From Bradyrhizobium sp. CSS354 (lineage in GTDB: Bacteria; Pseudomonadota; Alphaproteobacteria; Rhizobiales; Xanthobacteraceae), in assembly GCF_029051725.1 (NCBI RefSeq), contig NZ_JAACFU010000009.1:124001-188000 (forward strand): a stretch of 64,000 nt of DNA, in the 5' to 3' direction. Positions 44,102 through 53,624 of the stretch are shown here, in pieces. The translations under genes and the position numbers were made by a program. The notes beneath the pieces are model-generated. The model searched no databases. It had not been told where the DNA came from and was given only the letters and a program-made list of their open reading frames with translations. Position 1 is the first letter of the stretch, and each line of letters opens with the position of its first letter.

Positions 44102-44255
44102 CCTTCTCCCCTTGCGGGAGAAGGTGGCGCGAAGCGCCGGATGAGGGGTTGGTTCAGCAAGTTCTAATGCGGGTTGGCTTCGCGGAGGCAGACCCCTCAC
44201 CTGAGTGAGTCCGCGTCTACCGGCGCCGCTGCCCTCTCCCGCAAGGGGCGAGGGC
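44102..44255. repeat. nested palindromic element, about 150 bases
   Basis: It contains hairpin CCTTCTCCC-GGGAGAAGG (44102-44124), then GGCGC-GAA-GCGCC, then TGAGGGGT (44142-44149) that pairs with ACCCCTCA (44191-44198), and a final GCCCTC-GAGGGC hairpin (44231-44255). The same parts in reverse order form a second copy at 60941-61093. It lies between the thioesterase and the FAD monooxygenase, which converge here, and may serve as a terminator. Confidence 0.8.
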
Positions 44256-44287
44256 GCATCAACGTGCGTCTCGCTTCGTGCGAATAC

Positions 44288-45565
44288 TCATTTCGTCGCG
44301 CGCGCACCCGCGCCCACGATCGGCGGCTTCGCATTCAGCGCTTCCACCTGGAAGCCGGCGACGCGCTTGTAGTTGGCGGCAACATCCTCGAGCTCCTGTT
44401 GCGACAGCACGTCAGTGACGACCTTGTAGCCATCCGGCGCGCGCTCCTCGACGAGCTGCATCACCTGCTCGGGGCCGTTCTTGCGGTTGAGCAGGACGAG
44501 ACTGGTGGTTGCAGGCCGCCGCTCGGCCTCATAGGCGAGCAGGGCCGCTTGCGTCGGGCCGTGCGCCAGGATCTCGCGGGTGATGGTGCGGGCATCGAGG
44601 ATCGCCTGCGAGGCGCCGTTCGAGCCGATCGGGTACATCGGATGCGCGGCGTCGCCCATCAGCGTGACGCGGCCGAGAGTCCATTGTGACACCGGATCGC
44701 GATCGACCAGCGGATATTCATAGGCGTGCGGACAGTTCTTGATCAGGCCGGGCACGTCGAGCCAGTCGAACTGCCAGCTCTCGAACCAGGGCAGAAACTC
44801 CTCCAGCCGCGCGGTGCGGTTATAGTCTTCGCGCCGCCATTGATAAGTTGGCGGCATGTGGCGCTCGGCAACCCAGTTGATCAGATGGTTGCCCGCGGCG
44901 TCCGGTTCCTTCGAGATCGGATAGCAGACGAATTTCAGGATCTCGTGGCCGGCCATGATCATGGTGCGACCGCTGAGGAAGGCTTTTGCAGGCGTGACGC
45001 CGCGCCAGAGGATGCGGCCGTTCCAGATCGGCGGACCTTCGTTCGGATAGAGTTTGTCTCGCACGGCGGAATGGATGCCGTCGGCGGCGATCAGGATCGT
45101 GCCGTCGTAGGTCCCCGCGGCCTTGCCGGTGGCCTTGTCGATGAAATCGGCGCGCACGCCGTCAGCGGTTTCGCTCCAGCCGGTCAGATGATGGCTGGTC
45201 AGGATGTTGTCGCGGCCGAGGCGCTCGATCGCGGTGTCGAGCAGCAATTGCTGAAGCGTGCCGCGATGGATCGAAAATTGCGGCCATTTATAGCCGGCTT
45301 CCAGCCCGCGCGGCTCGCTCCAGATCGGCTTGCCGTGCTTGGAGAAATAGGCCAACTCGCGGGTGCGCACGCCGGCGGCATCGAGCTTGTCCATCAAGCC
45401 GAGCTCGATCAGCTCGCGCACCGCGTGCGGCAGCACGTTGATGCCGACACCGAGCGGCCGCAGCTCGGCGACGCTCTCGAACACTTTTACGGGAATGCCG
45501 ATTCCGTGCAGGCTGAGCGCAAGCGTCAGCCCGCCGATGCCGCCACCGGCGATGAGTACGGTCAT
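44288..45565 (-). CDS. FAD-dependent monooxygenase
   Basis: A 425-residue flavoprotein hydroxylase from the Met at 45565 (MTVLIAGGGIGGLTLALSLH), which is the FAD-binding GxGxxG. The second FAD motif is VTLMGDAAHPMYPIGSNGAS; the DG motif is ILIAADGIHSAVRD. It belongs to the PHBH/salicylate-hydroxylase group and needs NAD(P)H. The substrate is unknown. A GST gene is divergent 141 bases away; shared control is possible. Confidence 0.88.
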   Translation of the reverse strand: MTVLIAGGGIGGLTLALSLHGIGIPVKVFESVAELRPLGVGINVLPHAVRELIELGLMDKLDAAGVRTRELAYFSKHGKPIWSEPRGLEAGYKWPQFSIHRGTLQQLLLDTAIERLGRDNILTSHHLTGWSETADGVRADFIDKATGKAAGTYDGTILIAADGIHSAVRDKLYPNEGPPIWNGRILWRGVTPAKAFLSGRTMIMAGHEILKFVCYPISKEPDAAGNHLINWVAERHMPPTYQWRREDYNRTARLEEFLPWFESWQFDWLDVPGLIKNCPHAYEYPLVDRDPVSQWTLGRVTLMGDAAHPMYPIGSNGASQAILDARTITREILAHGPTQAALLAYEAERRPATTSLVLLNRKNGPEQVMQLVEERAPDGYKVVTDVLSQQELEDVAANYKRVAGFQVEALNAKPPIVGAGARATK

Positions 45566-45706
45566 GGGAAAGCCCCTCCAACTCAGGGCGTCTTGGCACA
45601 GCCGGGCGCCGGTGGGCAACTGCGAAGAACAAGAGCGCTGAGAACGCTGTGCTATGGACCTCGGGGCCCGCAGCCGTTACCTTCCGGCTTTCCCATGAGG
45701 TCCGAC

Positions 45707-46327
45707 ATGCTCAAGCTCTACTACGCCACCGGCACCTGCGCGCTCGCCACCTATATCACCCTGGAAGAAGCCGGCGCCGACTACGCGGCGGAGCGGCTGA
45801 GCTTCAAGACCAACCAGCAAAACAGCGCGGAGTACCTCGCGATCAACCCGAAAGGCCGCGTGCCCGCGCTGGTGACTGATCGCGGCGTCCTGACCGAGAC
45901 CCCGGCGATGCTGGCCTATCTCGCCCAGACCTTCCCCAAGGCGAAGCTGGCGCCGCTCGACGATCCCTTCGACTTCGCCCAGGTGCAGTCGTTCAACTCC
46001 TATCTCTGCTCGACCGTGCACATCAACCATGCCCACAAGATGCGTGGCGCACGCTGGGCGAGCGAAGAGAGCTCGTTCGCCGACATGAAGGCGATGATCC
46101 CGAAGACCATGGGCGCCTGCTTCTCCTTGATCGAGCAGAAGATGTACAAGGGACCCTGGGTGATGGGCGAGCAGTACACGATCTGCGATCCTTATCTCTA
46201 CACCCTGTCGACCTGGCTCGAAGGCGACAGCGTCGATATCAACGCGACGCCGAAGATCGCCGATCATTTCAAGCGCATGTCCGATCGCCCTGCCGTGCGC
46301 AAGGTGATGGACGCGCAGAAGGCGTAG
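45707..46327 (+). CDS. glutathione S-transferase
   Basis: A 206-residue GST from ATG 45707, with GAGG six bases upstream. The thioredoxin-like N-domain reads MLKLYYATGTCALATYITLE with the cis-Pro in GRVPALVTD and the glutathione-contact TETPAMLAYLAQ. The helical C-domain holds GEQYTICDPYLYTLSTW. It probably conjugates or reduces electrophiles with glutathione in the cytoplasm. It is divergent from the FAD monooxygenase gene, so both may serve the same substrate. Confidence 0.88.
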   Translation: MLKLYYATGTCALATYITLEEAGADYAAERLSFKTNQQNSAEYLAINPKGRVPALVTDRGVLTETPAMLAYLAQTFPKAKLAPLDDPFDFAQVQSFNSYLCSTVHINHAHKMRGARWASEESSFADMKAMIPKTMGACFSLIEQKMYKGPWVMGEQYTICDPYLYTLSTWLEGDSVDINATPKIADHFKRMSDRPAVRKVMDAQKA

Positions 46328-46349
46328 GAGCGCGGCAACATATTCCCCT

Positions 46350-46503
46350 GTCGTCCCGGGCAAGCGTCAGCGCAGACCCGGGACCCATAACCACAGGGAG
46401 AAGTTGTGACGCAAGCTGACAATCGCAAGTCTTCGCCAAACCACGTCCTGTGGTTATGGGTCCCGGATCGGCGCTCCGCTTCGCTGCGCTTGTCCGGGAC
46501 GAC
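46350..46503. repeat. nested palindromic intergenic element
   Basis: Outer 17-base arms starting GTCGTCCCGGGCAAGCG (46350-46366; right arm 46487-46503, one wobble) enclose 23-base inner arms (46375-46397 and 46447-46469, one mismatch). It fills the gap between the GST and the LysR gene, which converge, and shares its plan with the element at 37267. Confidence 0.85.
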
Positions 46504-46526
46504 ACCATTTGCTTTGAAGTTGCGTC

Positions 46527-47447
46527 CTATCCAGCGAGCCCTTTCTTCTCCAATTCCCGTCCCGTCTCCAACATCAGCCGCCTGAGCCAGATCGAGCCAG
46601 GGTCCATCTGTGCGCGGGTCGGGTAGAACATGAACTGCTCGTCGATCCCGGGGTCGAGCGGCGGCGTCACCGTGACGAGGCCGAGCTGCTTGGACAGCGC
46701 CGCGATCAGCCGGCGCGGCACGAAGGCGACGAGGTCGGTGCGGGCGACGACGTGCAGCGCTTCGAGATAACCCGGGACGACGAGAGCGATGTGCCGGTCG
46801 ATGCCCTTGGTGCGCAGCCAAGTGTCGATGAGGTCCTCCGGCTGGCCGCGGATGATCACGCCGACATGGCGTGCGGCCAGGAACGTCTCGCGCCGCTTCA
46901 GCTTCGTGGTCGTGGGGTGGCCGCGCCGCACCGCCAGTGCGTCGCTGTCGGTGTAGAGCAGCTGGCGGTGAAAGCCCTTGAAAGCGTTGCCGATCGAAAT
47001 CACCAGATCGATGGTGCGGGCGAACTCGGCGTGGAAGATCGCCGGTCCCCGCCACGGCACCACGTCGATGCGGACGTTGGGCGCAAGGCGTGTCACCTTT
47101 TCCATCAAGGGCGGCATCAACAGCTCGACTGCGAGATCCGGCATCATCAGGCGGAATTGCCGCTCGCTGCGCGCCGCATCAAATTCATCCGATAGGAACA
47201 GCCCGCGCACCTGATCGAGAGCCTGAGCCAGCGGTGCGCGTAGCGCTTGCGCCCGCGGCGTCAGCTCCATCCGCGCGCCTGTGCGCACCAAGAGCGGATC
47301 CCCGAAGATGTCGCGCAGACGCTGGAGTGCATGACTTGCCGCCGGCTGCGACAGACCGATCCGCAAGGCGGCACGGCTGACGCTGGCCTCGCGCAGCAGC
47401 GCGTCGAGCGCGGTCAGGAGATTGAGGTCGAGCGAATTCAAATTCAT
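46527..47447 (-). CDS. LysR-family transcriptional regulator
   Basis: A 306-residue LysR protein from the Met at 47447 (MNLNSLDLNLLTALDALLRE). The winged helix includes SVSRAALRIGLSQPAASHAL then QRLRDIFGDPLLVRTG. The effector domain follows, resembling NodD/NahR-type regulators. It is divergent from a SnoaL-like gene 89 bases away, the usual layout for a LysR protein and its target. The intergenic DNA has AT-rich imperfect palindromes (for example ATAG/CTAT arms at 47455-47474). Confidence 0.9.
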   Translation of the reverse strand: MNLNSLDLNLLTALDALLREASVSRAALRIGLSQPAASHALQRLRDIFGDPLLVRTGARMELTPRAQALRAPLAQALDQVRGLFLSDEFDAARSERQFRLMMPDLAVELLMPPLMEKVTRLAPNVRIDVVPWRGPAIFHAEFARTIDLVISIGNAFKGFHRQLLYTDSDALAVRRGHPTTTKLKRRETFLAARHVGVIIRGQPEDLIDTWLRTKGIDRHIALVVPGYLEALHVVARTDLVAFVPRRLIAALSKQLGLVTVTPPLDPGIDEQFMFYPTRAQMDPGSIWLRRLMLETGRELEKKGLAG

Positions 47448-47536
47448 GAGGTGAATAGATATCATATCCACTATCGATTTGAAGAATTTAGCACCGGCGG
47501 CGATAATTTGCGTGTTCTCACAAAGGAGATGCCGCC

Positions 47537-47980
47537 ATGAGCGCGAGCGCAAACAAGAAACTGATGCAGGATATCTTTGCAGCCGCCGCTAGCCCCGATC
47601 CGGCTGCGCGCGACCGCGCCTTGTTCACCGAAAGTCTTGCCGACGACGCCAAGTGGATCGTGACCGGCCAGTACTCCTGGTCGCGCACCTTTTCGGGCAA
47701 ACAGGCGATCCTCAACGACCTGCACGCCTATGTGCGGACCCGCCTTGTCGACCGGACGCGGACGGAGGCCCACCGCTTTATCGCGGACGGCGATATCGTC
47801 GTCGTTGAAGCGAAGGGCGACAACGTCACGCCCGAAGGCGTGCGCTACGACAACGACTATTGTCTCGTGTTTCGGCTCGAGGACGGCAAGATCAAGGAGA
47901 TCCGGGAATATTGCGACTCGGTGCTGACCGAGAAGGCCCTCGGTCCGTTTCCACAAACGGCCGTGAGGGTCGCGAGCTGA
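47537..47980 (+). CDS. SnoaL-like / NTF2-family protein
   Basis: A 147-residue protein with an NTF2-like fold: helix KLMQDIFAAAASPDPAARDR, then TESLADDAKWIVTGQYSWSR, and strands HRFIADGDIVVVEAKGDNVT, YCLVFRLEDGKIKEIREYC. AGGAG precedes the ATG. Such proteins are often isomerases or stress-response ligands binders. It is divergent from the LysR gene, so probably its target. Substrate unknown. Confidence 0.82.
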   Translation: MSASANKKLMQDIFAAAASPDPAARDRALFTESLADDAKWIVTGQYSWSRTFSGKQAILNDLHAYVRTRLVDRTRTEAHRFIADGDIVVVEAKGDNVTPEGVRYDNDYCLVFRLEDGKIKEIREYCDSVLTEKALGPFPQTAVRVAS

Positions 47981-48081
47981 GCGCGCGGTCGGAGATCGGA
48001 TACGAGCTGCGGAAGCCCCTACGGCGGACATAGCGGACGAGCGGGCCCGGGCCGCCCGTGCCCGGTTTTCCAGAGGGGTTC

Positions 48082-48106
48082 GGAACCTTTGGAATCCTCC
48101 TGCGTT
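48082..48106 (+). promoter_or_regulatory. EcfG-type promoter before bphO-bphP
   Basis: GGAAC (48082-48086) and CGTT (48103-48106) are spaced by exactly 16 bases, the consensus of the alphaproteobacterial general stress sigma factor EcfG. It lies 53 bases before the chosen bphO start. Inference: bphO and bphP belong to the general stress regulon. Confidence 0.7.
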
Positions 48107-48158
48107 CGTTCGGTTCCGGGGCAATCGCGCCCCGGCATTGCGCGCGTTTGGGAATTGC

Positions 48159-48743
48159 ATGCTGGCTGGGGTTTCGGACGTTACTACACAGGTGGGCCGC
48201 AGCTTTCCAGGACTCCGCGAACGACTGAGAGATGCGACGGCGGCTGCGCACCGCGAACTCGATGCGCAGCTTTCGTCATTCGATCTCAGCGTGTTTTCCG
48301 GCTACCGCCGTTTCCTGCAAGCCAGCGCCGGGGCCTTGCTGCCGCTCGAAGCCGCGCTGATGGACGCGGATGTCGGTAAAATGTTTCCGGACTGGCCGGA
48401 ACGGGCGCGCAGCGCTGCGATTGCGGACGATCTTGGCCGGCTCGGTGGTGCCGCACAATCCACAGTGACCGTGCTGCCGCTGACACGCAGCGGCGTGCTG
48501 GGCACCATGTACGTGCTGGAGGGCTCCCGGCTCGGGGCCAAGTTCCTGCTGAAGACGGTCGCGGACGCCGGCGATCCGCGCATCAGCGAAGCCACCGCTT
48601 ATCTCAGCCATGGTGTAGGCAAGCGGCTCTGGCAGAGTTTCCTGGTGAAGCTCGCAAGCGAAGAGGCTTGCGATGAGGACGAGGCGATCGATGCGGCGCG
48701 CATCGCCTTCGCCGCGTTCGAGCAGGCGGCGGACCGGGCATGA
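48159..48743 (+). CDS. bphO: biliverdin-producing heme oxygenase
   Basis: A 194-residue helical protein of the BphO/HmuO group, from ATG 48159 (a TTG at 48138 is an alternative). The proximal His is in RDATAAAHRELDAQL (near residue 30), and VLEGSRLGAKFLLKTV corresponds to the distal helix with glycines over the heme. It opens heme to biliverdin IX-alpha, the chromophore of the phytochrome encoded next. Its stop overlaps the bphP start (ATGA). Confidence 0.9.
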   Translation: MLAGVSDVTTQVGRSFPGLRERLRDATAAAHRELDAQLSSFDLSVFSGYRRFLQASAGALLPLEAALMDADVGKMFPDWPERARSAAIADDLGRLGGAAQSTVTVLPLTRSGVLGTMYVLEGSRLGAKFLLKTVADAGDPRISEATAYLSHGVGKRLWQSFLVKLASEEACDEDEAIDAARIAFAAFEQAADRA

Positions 48744-51283
48744 ACGAGGCTGTCAATCTCACCAATTGCGATCGCGAGCCGATCCACATTCCCGGCAGCG
48801 TGCAATCGTTCGGCTTCCTGCTCACGCTACTGTCGGATTTCACGATCTGTATGGCCTCGGACAATGTCGGGAGCTTTCTCGGGGCCGACGTCTCCGACCT
48901 GCTCCAGCAGCCGCTCTCGCGCGTCATCTCGGAAGCCGCTGTCGAGACCATTCGCAGCCGCGTCGATCATCTCAGCGGGCCGGACGCGACCGAGCGCCTG
49001 TTCGGCGTCGAGCTTAAGGCTGGCAAGCCGCCCTACGATCTCTCGATCCACTTCTCCGGCGCCTATCTCGTCGTCGAGGCGGAGCCCAGCGTCAACGAGC
49101 CCGGCGTCAATTCCGGCGAGCTCGTCCGTCTGATGCTGGAGCGTATCCGCAAGACGCGCGGCATGACCGAGCTCGCTCGCGAGGCCGCGCGGCAGCTCAA
49201 GGTGCTGACCGGCTTCGACCGCGTCATGGTCTACCAGTTTCACCCGGACGGATCGGGCGAGGTGATCGCGGAGGCCGCGGAAGCGGGACTCGAACGGTTT
49301 CTCGGCCTGCACTATCCGGCGTCGGACATCCCGAGGCAGGCCCGCATTCTCTATCAGCGCAACTGGCTGCGCATCATCGCGGACATCGATGCGCAACCCG
49401 CCGCGCTGGTGTCGACGGCCACGCACAATGCGGGGCTGCTCGACCTGTCGATGAGCGTGCTGCGCTCGGTGTCGCCGATCCACATCGAGTACTTGCGCAA
49501 CATGGGCGTTGGCGCCTCGATGTCGGTGTCGATCCTGCGCGACGGCAAGCTGTGGGGCCTGTTCGCCTGCCACCATTATTCGCCGCGCTACATCTCTTTC
49601 GAGAAGCGTACGGCATCCGAGCTGTTCGGGCAGATGTTCTCCTGGATCGTGGAGGGACGCGAGCGCGAGGGCGACGTCGCCTATGAGGCGCGCGCCCACC
49701 ATGTGCAGGAGCGGCTGATCGAGACCGCGGCCTCGCACGAGCACAGCCGGCGCGCGATCGTCGATTTCCTCGGCGACTACCGCAACATGATCGAGTGTGA
49801 CGGCGTGGCGGTGTGGTCCGACAACAGGATCGTGCTCCAGGGCGAGACGCCGACCGAAGACGAGGTGAAGGAACTCGTAAGCTTCATCAATCGGACGTCG
49901 CCGGGACGGATCTTCGCGAGCGCCGAGATCGCCAAGGTCTATGCTGCGGGCCAGTCCTTCCGCGACCGCGCGGCGGGCTTTCTCGCCATCCCGATCTCGC
50001 GCGCCCCGCGCGATTGCCTGATCTTCTTCCGGCGCGAGGTCACGCGCTCGGTCCATTGGGCCGGCGATCCCAACGAGGTCTACGACCAGGGTCCGAACGG
50101 GCCGCGCCTGACGCCACGCAGGAGTTTCGAGCTGTGGCAGGAGACGGTGGCGGGCCAGTCGAAGCCGTGGTCGGCGGCCGACATCCGCATTGCCGAGAGC
50201 CTGCGGGTGACGCTGCTCGAGGTGATCCTGCAACTGTCCGATCTTGCCGCACGCGAGCGGCGCGGCGCGCAGGAGCGGCAGGAGTTGATGATCGCCGAGC
50301 TCAACCACCGCGTTCGCAACATCCTGAGCCTCGTCCGGGCGCTGGTGGCGCAGAGCAAGGATACCGCGACCACCGTCGAGGAGTTCGCCGGCGTCCTCGG
50401 CGGCCGCATCCAGGCCCTGGCGCGCGCGCATGACCAGATCACCAATCTGAACTGGGCGCCGGTCGCATTGCGCTCGCTGCTCGAGTCTGAGGCAGGCGCC
50501 TATCTCGGCGCGCGCGCAGACCGGGTCAAGATGGGCGGCCCCGACGTGGCGCTCGATCCCAAAGCGTTCGCGACGCTGGCCCTCGTCGTGCACGAGATGA
50601 TGACCAACTCCGCCAAATACGGCGCGCTCGCCGATTCCACCGGCAGCGTAGAGGTGGCGTGGCGGCTCGATCCGTCGTCGAGCCTCGTGATCGACTGGAA
50701 GGAGACCGGCGGTCCGCCGGTGCAGCCGCCGTCGCGCCGCGGCTTCGGGACCACCATCATCGAGCGCTCCGTGCCGTTCGACCTCAAGGGCGAAGCCGAA
50801 ATCCGGTTCGACCTGCTGGGGGTGCAAGCAACGTTCGTCATTCCCCCCAACTTCGTCGAACTCGTCCCATCCATCGCGGGAGCCGCCATGCGAATAGAAG
50901 AACAGCAATCCTCGCGTCCCAGGATTTCCGACACGGCGCTGATCGTCGAGGACAACCTCATCATCGCCATGGCCGCCGAGGTCATCCTGCTCGATCTCGG
51001 CGCCCGCCATGTCGATACCGCCGCAAGCGTCGATCAGGCGCTGCGGGCGATCGAGCGCACGCGCCCGGGCTTTGCCTTGCTCGATCTCAACCTCGGCAAC
51101 GAGAGCAGCATAAGGGTGGCGCAGAAGCTGACGGAAATCGGCGTGCCCTTCATGTTCGCGACCGGCTATGGCGAGCGGGCGCCGATCCCAACGGAGCTGG
51201 CCGCCGCGCCTGTGATTCAGAAGCCCTACACGCTGGAAGTGGTCGAAAACGCGCTCGGCAAATTGCAGCAGGCCGGCAGCTGA
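48740..51283 (+). CDS. bphP: bacteriophytochrome HWE-kinase with C-terminal receiver
   Basis: An 847-residue photoreceptor. Biliverdin attaches to C10 (NCDREPIHIPGSVQSFGFLL). PAS, GAF (HYPASDIPRQAR) and PHY (tongue motif PRRSF) domains follow to about residue 500. The kinase is HWE-type, with H523 in ELNHRVRNILSLV, the HEMMTNSAKYGAL N-box and no classical HisKA. A receiver domain closes the chain (LIVEDN, D782 in LLDLNLG, K in IQKPY). Light would switch autophosphorylation and pass phosphate to its own receiver. The EcfG-type promoter before bphO links it to the general stress response, whose HWE kinases act through PhyR in relatives. Confidence 0.95.
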   Translation: MNEAVNLTNCDREPIHIPGSVQSFGFLLTLLSDFTICMASDNVGSFLGADVSDLLQQPLSRVISEAAVETIRSRVDHLSGPDATERLFGVELKAGKPPYDLSIHFSGAYLVVEAEPSVNEPGVNSGELVRLMLERIRKTRGMTELAREAARQLKVLTGFDRVMVYQFHPDGSGEVIAEAAEAGLERFLGLHYPASDIPRQARILYQRNWLRIIADIDAQPAALVSTATHNAGLLDLSMSVLRSVSPIHIEYLRNMGVGASMSVSILRDGKLWGLFACHHYSPRYISFEKRTASELFGQMFSWIVEGREREGDVAYEARAHHVQERLIETAASHEHSRRAIVDFLGDYRNMIECDGVAVWSDNRIVLQGETPTEDEVKELVSFINRTSPGRIFASAEIAKVYAAGQSFRDRAAGFLAIPISRAPRDCLIFFRREVTRSVHWAGDPNEVYDQGPNGPRLTPRRSFELWQETVAGQSKPWSAADIRIAESLRVTLLEVILQLSDLAARERRGAQERQELMIAELNHRVRNILSLVRALVAQSKDTATTVEEFAGVLGGRIQALARAHDQITNLNWAPVALRSLLESEAGAYLGARADRVKMGGPDVALDPKAFATLALVVHEMMTNSAKYGALADSTGSVEVAWRLDPSSSLVIDWKETGGPPVQPPSRRGFGTTIIERSVPFDLKGEAEIRFDLLGVQATFVIPPNFVELVPSIAGAAMRIEEQQSSRPRISDTALIVEDNLIIAMAAEVILLDLGARHVDTAASVDQALRAIERTRPGFALLDLNLGNESSIRVAQKLTEIGVPFMFATGYGERAPIPTELAAAPVIQKPYTLEVVENALGKLQQAGS

Positions 51284-51557
51284 CAGATCGTCATCCGGAT
51301 AAGCTGCAGCGGCCTGCACGGCGCTGCGGGCTTCGCGCCAAGCCCTTGCTCACCTGCCGATAAAATCAGCAGATGTTGGGCCGTCTGACCCATGCGCGCG
51401 CGAAAAATTTGAAGGTTCAATTAACGAGTGTCCCCCATTGTGTCGCGGTGCAGCGTGGGTCGCGAAAGACGCGACGCGCGGCTGCCAGGGTGGCCGGTGA
51501 CAATCGCCGGATTAGGCCGGCCGCTCGAATTGACATGCATCTGGGTGGACAGTGGGA

Positions 51558-53567
51558 ATGCCGAAGTTTCGTTTGCGGATCAGGGGACGCCTGTACGCAG
51601 GTTTCATGGCCTTGGTGGCGGTTGGTCTCGTGATGGCGGTGGTCGCCATCTGGAATTTGCGCTCCGTCCAGGATCAGGTCGCAAAACTCTCCACGTTGTC
51701 GGACAGCACGGCGCGCGTCCTGGAGATATCGACCCATCTTCAGGCCATCCAGCGGGCCAATCTGCGCTACATTTACGACGCCAACGAGCCTGCGATGCGG
51801 GAGGCTGCCGAGCGAGAGACCGCGGCGACCGGGCTGTTGCAACTCGGAGCAAAGGGCACCCTCTCGGAGGAGCGGCGGAAGCTCTACAACGATCTGATCG
51901 CCGACATCGCCAAAATGAAAACCCTGCGTGACAGTCTCGGCGACGCCGTCAACGAGGCGCGGACCGGCAAGGCGACGCTGTTGCCGAGTGGCGAAGAGCT
52001 GACCGTCAAGATGGCCAAGCTGGTCGATGTGGCCCGCGCGGCCGCCGATGACGACACGGTGTCGCTCGTCGCGGACGTCGAATCCCGGGTCCTGCTGGTT
52101 CGAATCGCGAACTGGCGCTTCCTCGCTCTGCGCGACACCAACGGGCCCACCGTCTTCAGAACCAATGTCGACAGGGCGGTGCAGCGGCTGGCAGCCGTCG
52201 AAAGGAGCCCGCAGGCGGCGGACCTTCGCTCGTCTCTGACGCCTGTGAAGACCGCCCTCGGCATCTACAAATCCGCGTTCGAAACGACCTCCGCCGCGAT
52301 GCTGCGGTCCGACGAGATCTACCACAAGGATCTCGCACCGCTCATCTCCGCTAGCATCGCCAAACTCAAGGTCACGGAAACCGCCTTGAAGACGGACTAC
52401 AAGGATTCGCGCACCGCGGCCGATGCTGTGATCGACGGCACGACGTCGCTACAGGGGATCGCGGGCGGCCTCGCCGTCCTGTTCGGACTGATCGTCGCCT
52501 TCCTGACCGCCCGCAGCATCGTGGGGCCGCTGACCTCGATGACGCGCGCTATGGGACTGCTTGCCGGGGGCAATCTCGCCGTCGAGATCCCCTCGCGCGG
52601 CAAGGCCGACGAGATCGGCGACATGGCAAAGGCGATCGACGTTTTCAAGAACAACATGATCGAAACCGAACGGCTGCGCCATGAGCAGACCGCAACCGAG
52701 GCCCGGCAGGCCGAGAGCCGCAAGGCCGACATGGCCCGGCTCGCCAGCCAGTTCGAGCAGGCGGTGGGCGAGATCGTCGATACCGTATCCTCGGCATCGC
52801 ACGAGCTCGAGGGCTCGGCCGGCACCCTGACCGCGACCGCGAGGCGCGCTCAGGATCTCTCCACCGAAGTGCAATCCGCCTCCCAGGAAGCCTCGGCCAA
52901 TGTGCAGGCGGTCGCCTCCGCGACCGAGGAGCTGTCCTCCTCGGTGACGGAGATCGCGCGCCAGGTGCAGGAATCGGCGCGGATCGCGGGCGAAGCCGTC
53001 GGTCAGGTGAGCAAGACCAACGCGCGCGTCAGCGAGCTCTCCAAGGCCGCGGCCCGCATCGGCGACGTGGTCGAACTGATCAGCACCATCGCCGGCCAGA
53101 CCAACCTCCTGGCGCTGAACGCCACCATCGAGGCGGCGCGCGCGGGTGAAGCCGGCCGGGGCTTTGCCGTGGTGGCCTCGGAGGTCAAGGCGCTCGCCGA
53201 GCAGACCGCGAGGGCCACCGGTGAGATCGCCCAGCAGGTCTCGGGCATCCAGGCCGCGACGGAGGAGTCGGTCGGCTCGATCCGGGAGATCAGCGGCACC
53301 ATCGAGCGGCTGTCGGAGATCTCGTCGACGGTCGCCGCCGCCGTGGAGGAGCAGGGTGCGGCGACGCAGGAGATCTCCCGCAATGTCCAGCAGGCCGCCC
53401 AGGGCACGCAACTCGTGTCGTCCAACATCGGCGACGTGCAGCGCGGCGCGTCCGAGACCGGCTCGGCCTCTTCGCAGGTGCTCTCGGCGGCACGCTCGCT
53501 GTCGGCCGACAGCAACCGCTTGAAGCAGGAAGTCGCCAACTTCCTGAACTCGGTCCACGCCGCCTGA
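51558..53567 (+). CDS. methyl-accepting chemotaxis protein
   Basis: A 669-residue receptor from ATG 51558 (a GTG two codons upstream is an alternative). TM1 is at about residues 12-34, followed by a helical periplasmic domain to about 297, TM2 (GGLAVLFGLIVAFLTARSIV) and HAMP. The signalling hairpin contains QTNLLALNATIEAARAGEAG then FAVVASEVKALAEQTARAT. Ligand unknown; the sensor domain resembles four-helix bundle types. No che genes adjoin it. A terminator follows. Confidence 0.92.
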   Translation: MPKFRLRIRGRLYAGFMALVAVGLVMAVVAIWNLRSVQDQVAKLSTLSDSTARVLEISTHLQAIQRANLRYIYDANEPAMREAAERETAATGLLQLGAKGTLSEERRKLYNDLIADIAKMKTLRDSLGDAVNEARTGKATLLPSGEELTVKMAKLVDVARAAADDDTVSLVADVESRVLLVRIANWRFLALRDTNGPTVFRTNVDRAVQRLAAVERSPQAADLRSSLTPVKTALGIYKSAFETTSAAMLRSDEIYHKDLAPLISASIAKLKVTETALKTDYKDSRTAADAVIDGTTSLQGIAGGLAVLFGLIVAFLTARSIVGPLTSMTRAMGLLAGGNLAVEIPSRGKADEIGDMAKAIDVFKNNMIETERLRHEQTATEARQAESRKADMARLASQFEQAVGEIVDTVSSASHELEGSAGTLTATARRAQDLSTEVQSASQEASANVQAVASATEELSSSVTEIARQVQESARIAGEAVGQVSKTNARVSELSKAAARIGDVVELISTIAGQTNLLALNATIEAARAGEAGRGFAVVASEVKALAEQTARATGEIAQQVSGIQAATEESVGSIREISGTIERLSEISSTVAAAVEEQGAATQEISRNVQQAAQGTQLVSSNIGDVQRGASETGSASSQVLSAARSLSADSNRLKQEVANFLNSVHAA

Positions 53568-53581
53568 GCCTCAAAGCAAAA

Positions 53582-53603
53582 GGCCACGCGCATGCGCGTG
53601 GCC
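53582..53603. terminator. 22-base perfect palindrome between convergent genes
   Basis: GGCCACGCGCATGCGCGTGGCC is a perfect palindrome 14 bases past the chemoreceptor stop and just before the stop of the GST gene on the other strand. It should fold into a strong hairpin on either transcript. There is no long T-run, so termination might be assisted. Confidence 0.75.
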
Positions 53604-53624
53604 TCGCATTGCGACGTGCCGCGA

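Noticed and set aside
47448..47536. A defined LysR box (T-N11-A) between the LysR and SnoaL-like genes
   Set aside because: Only short, imperfect arms were found; several alignments are equally weak, so no single site is claimed.
48827..51319. An 830-codon minus-strand open frame opposite bphP
   Set aside because: The bacteriophytochrome on the plus strand has all expected motifs; the opposite frame has none.
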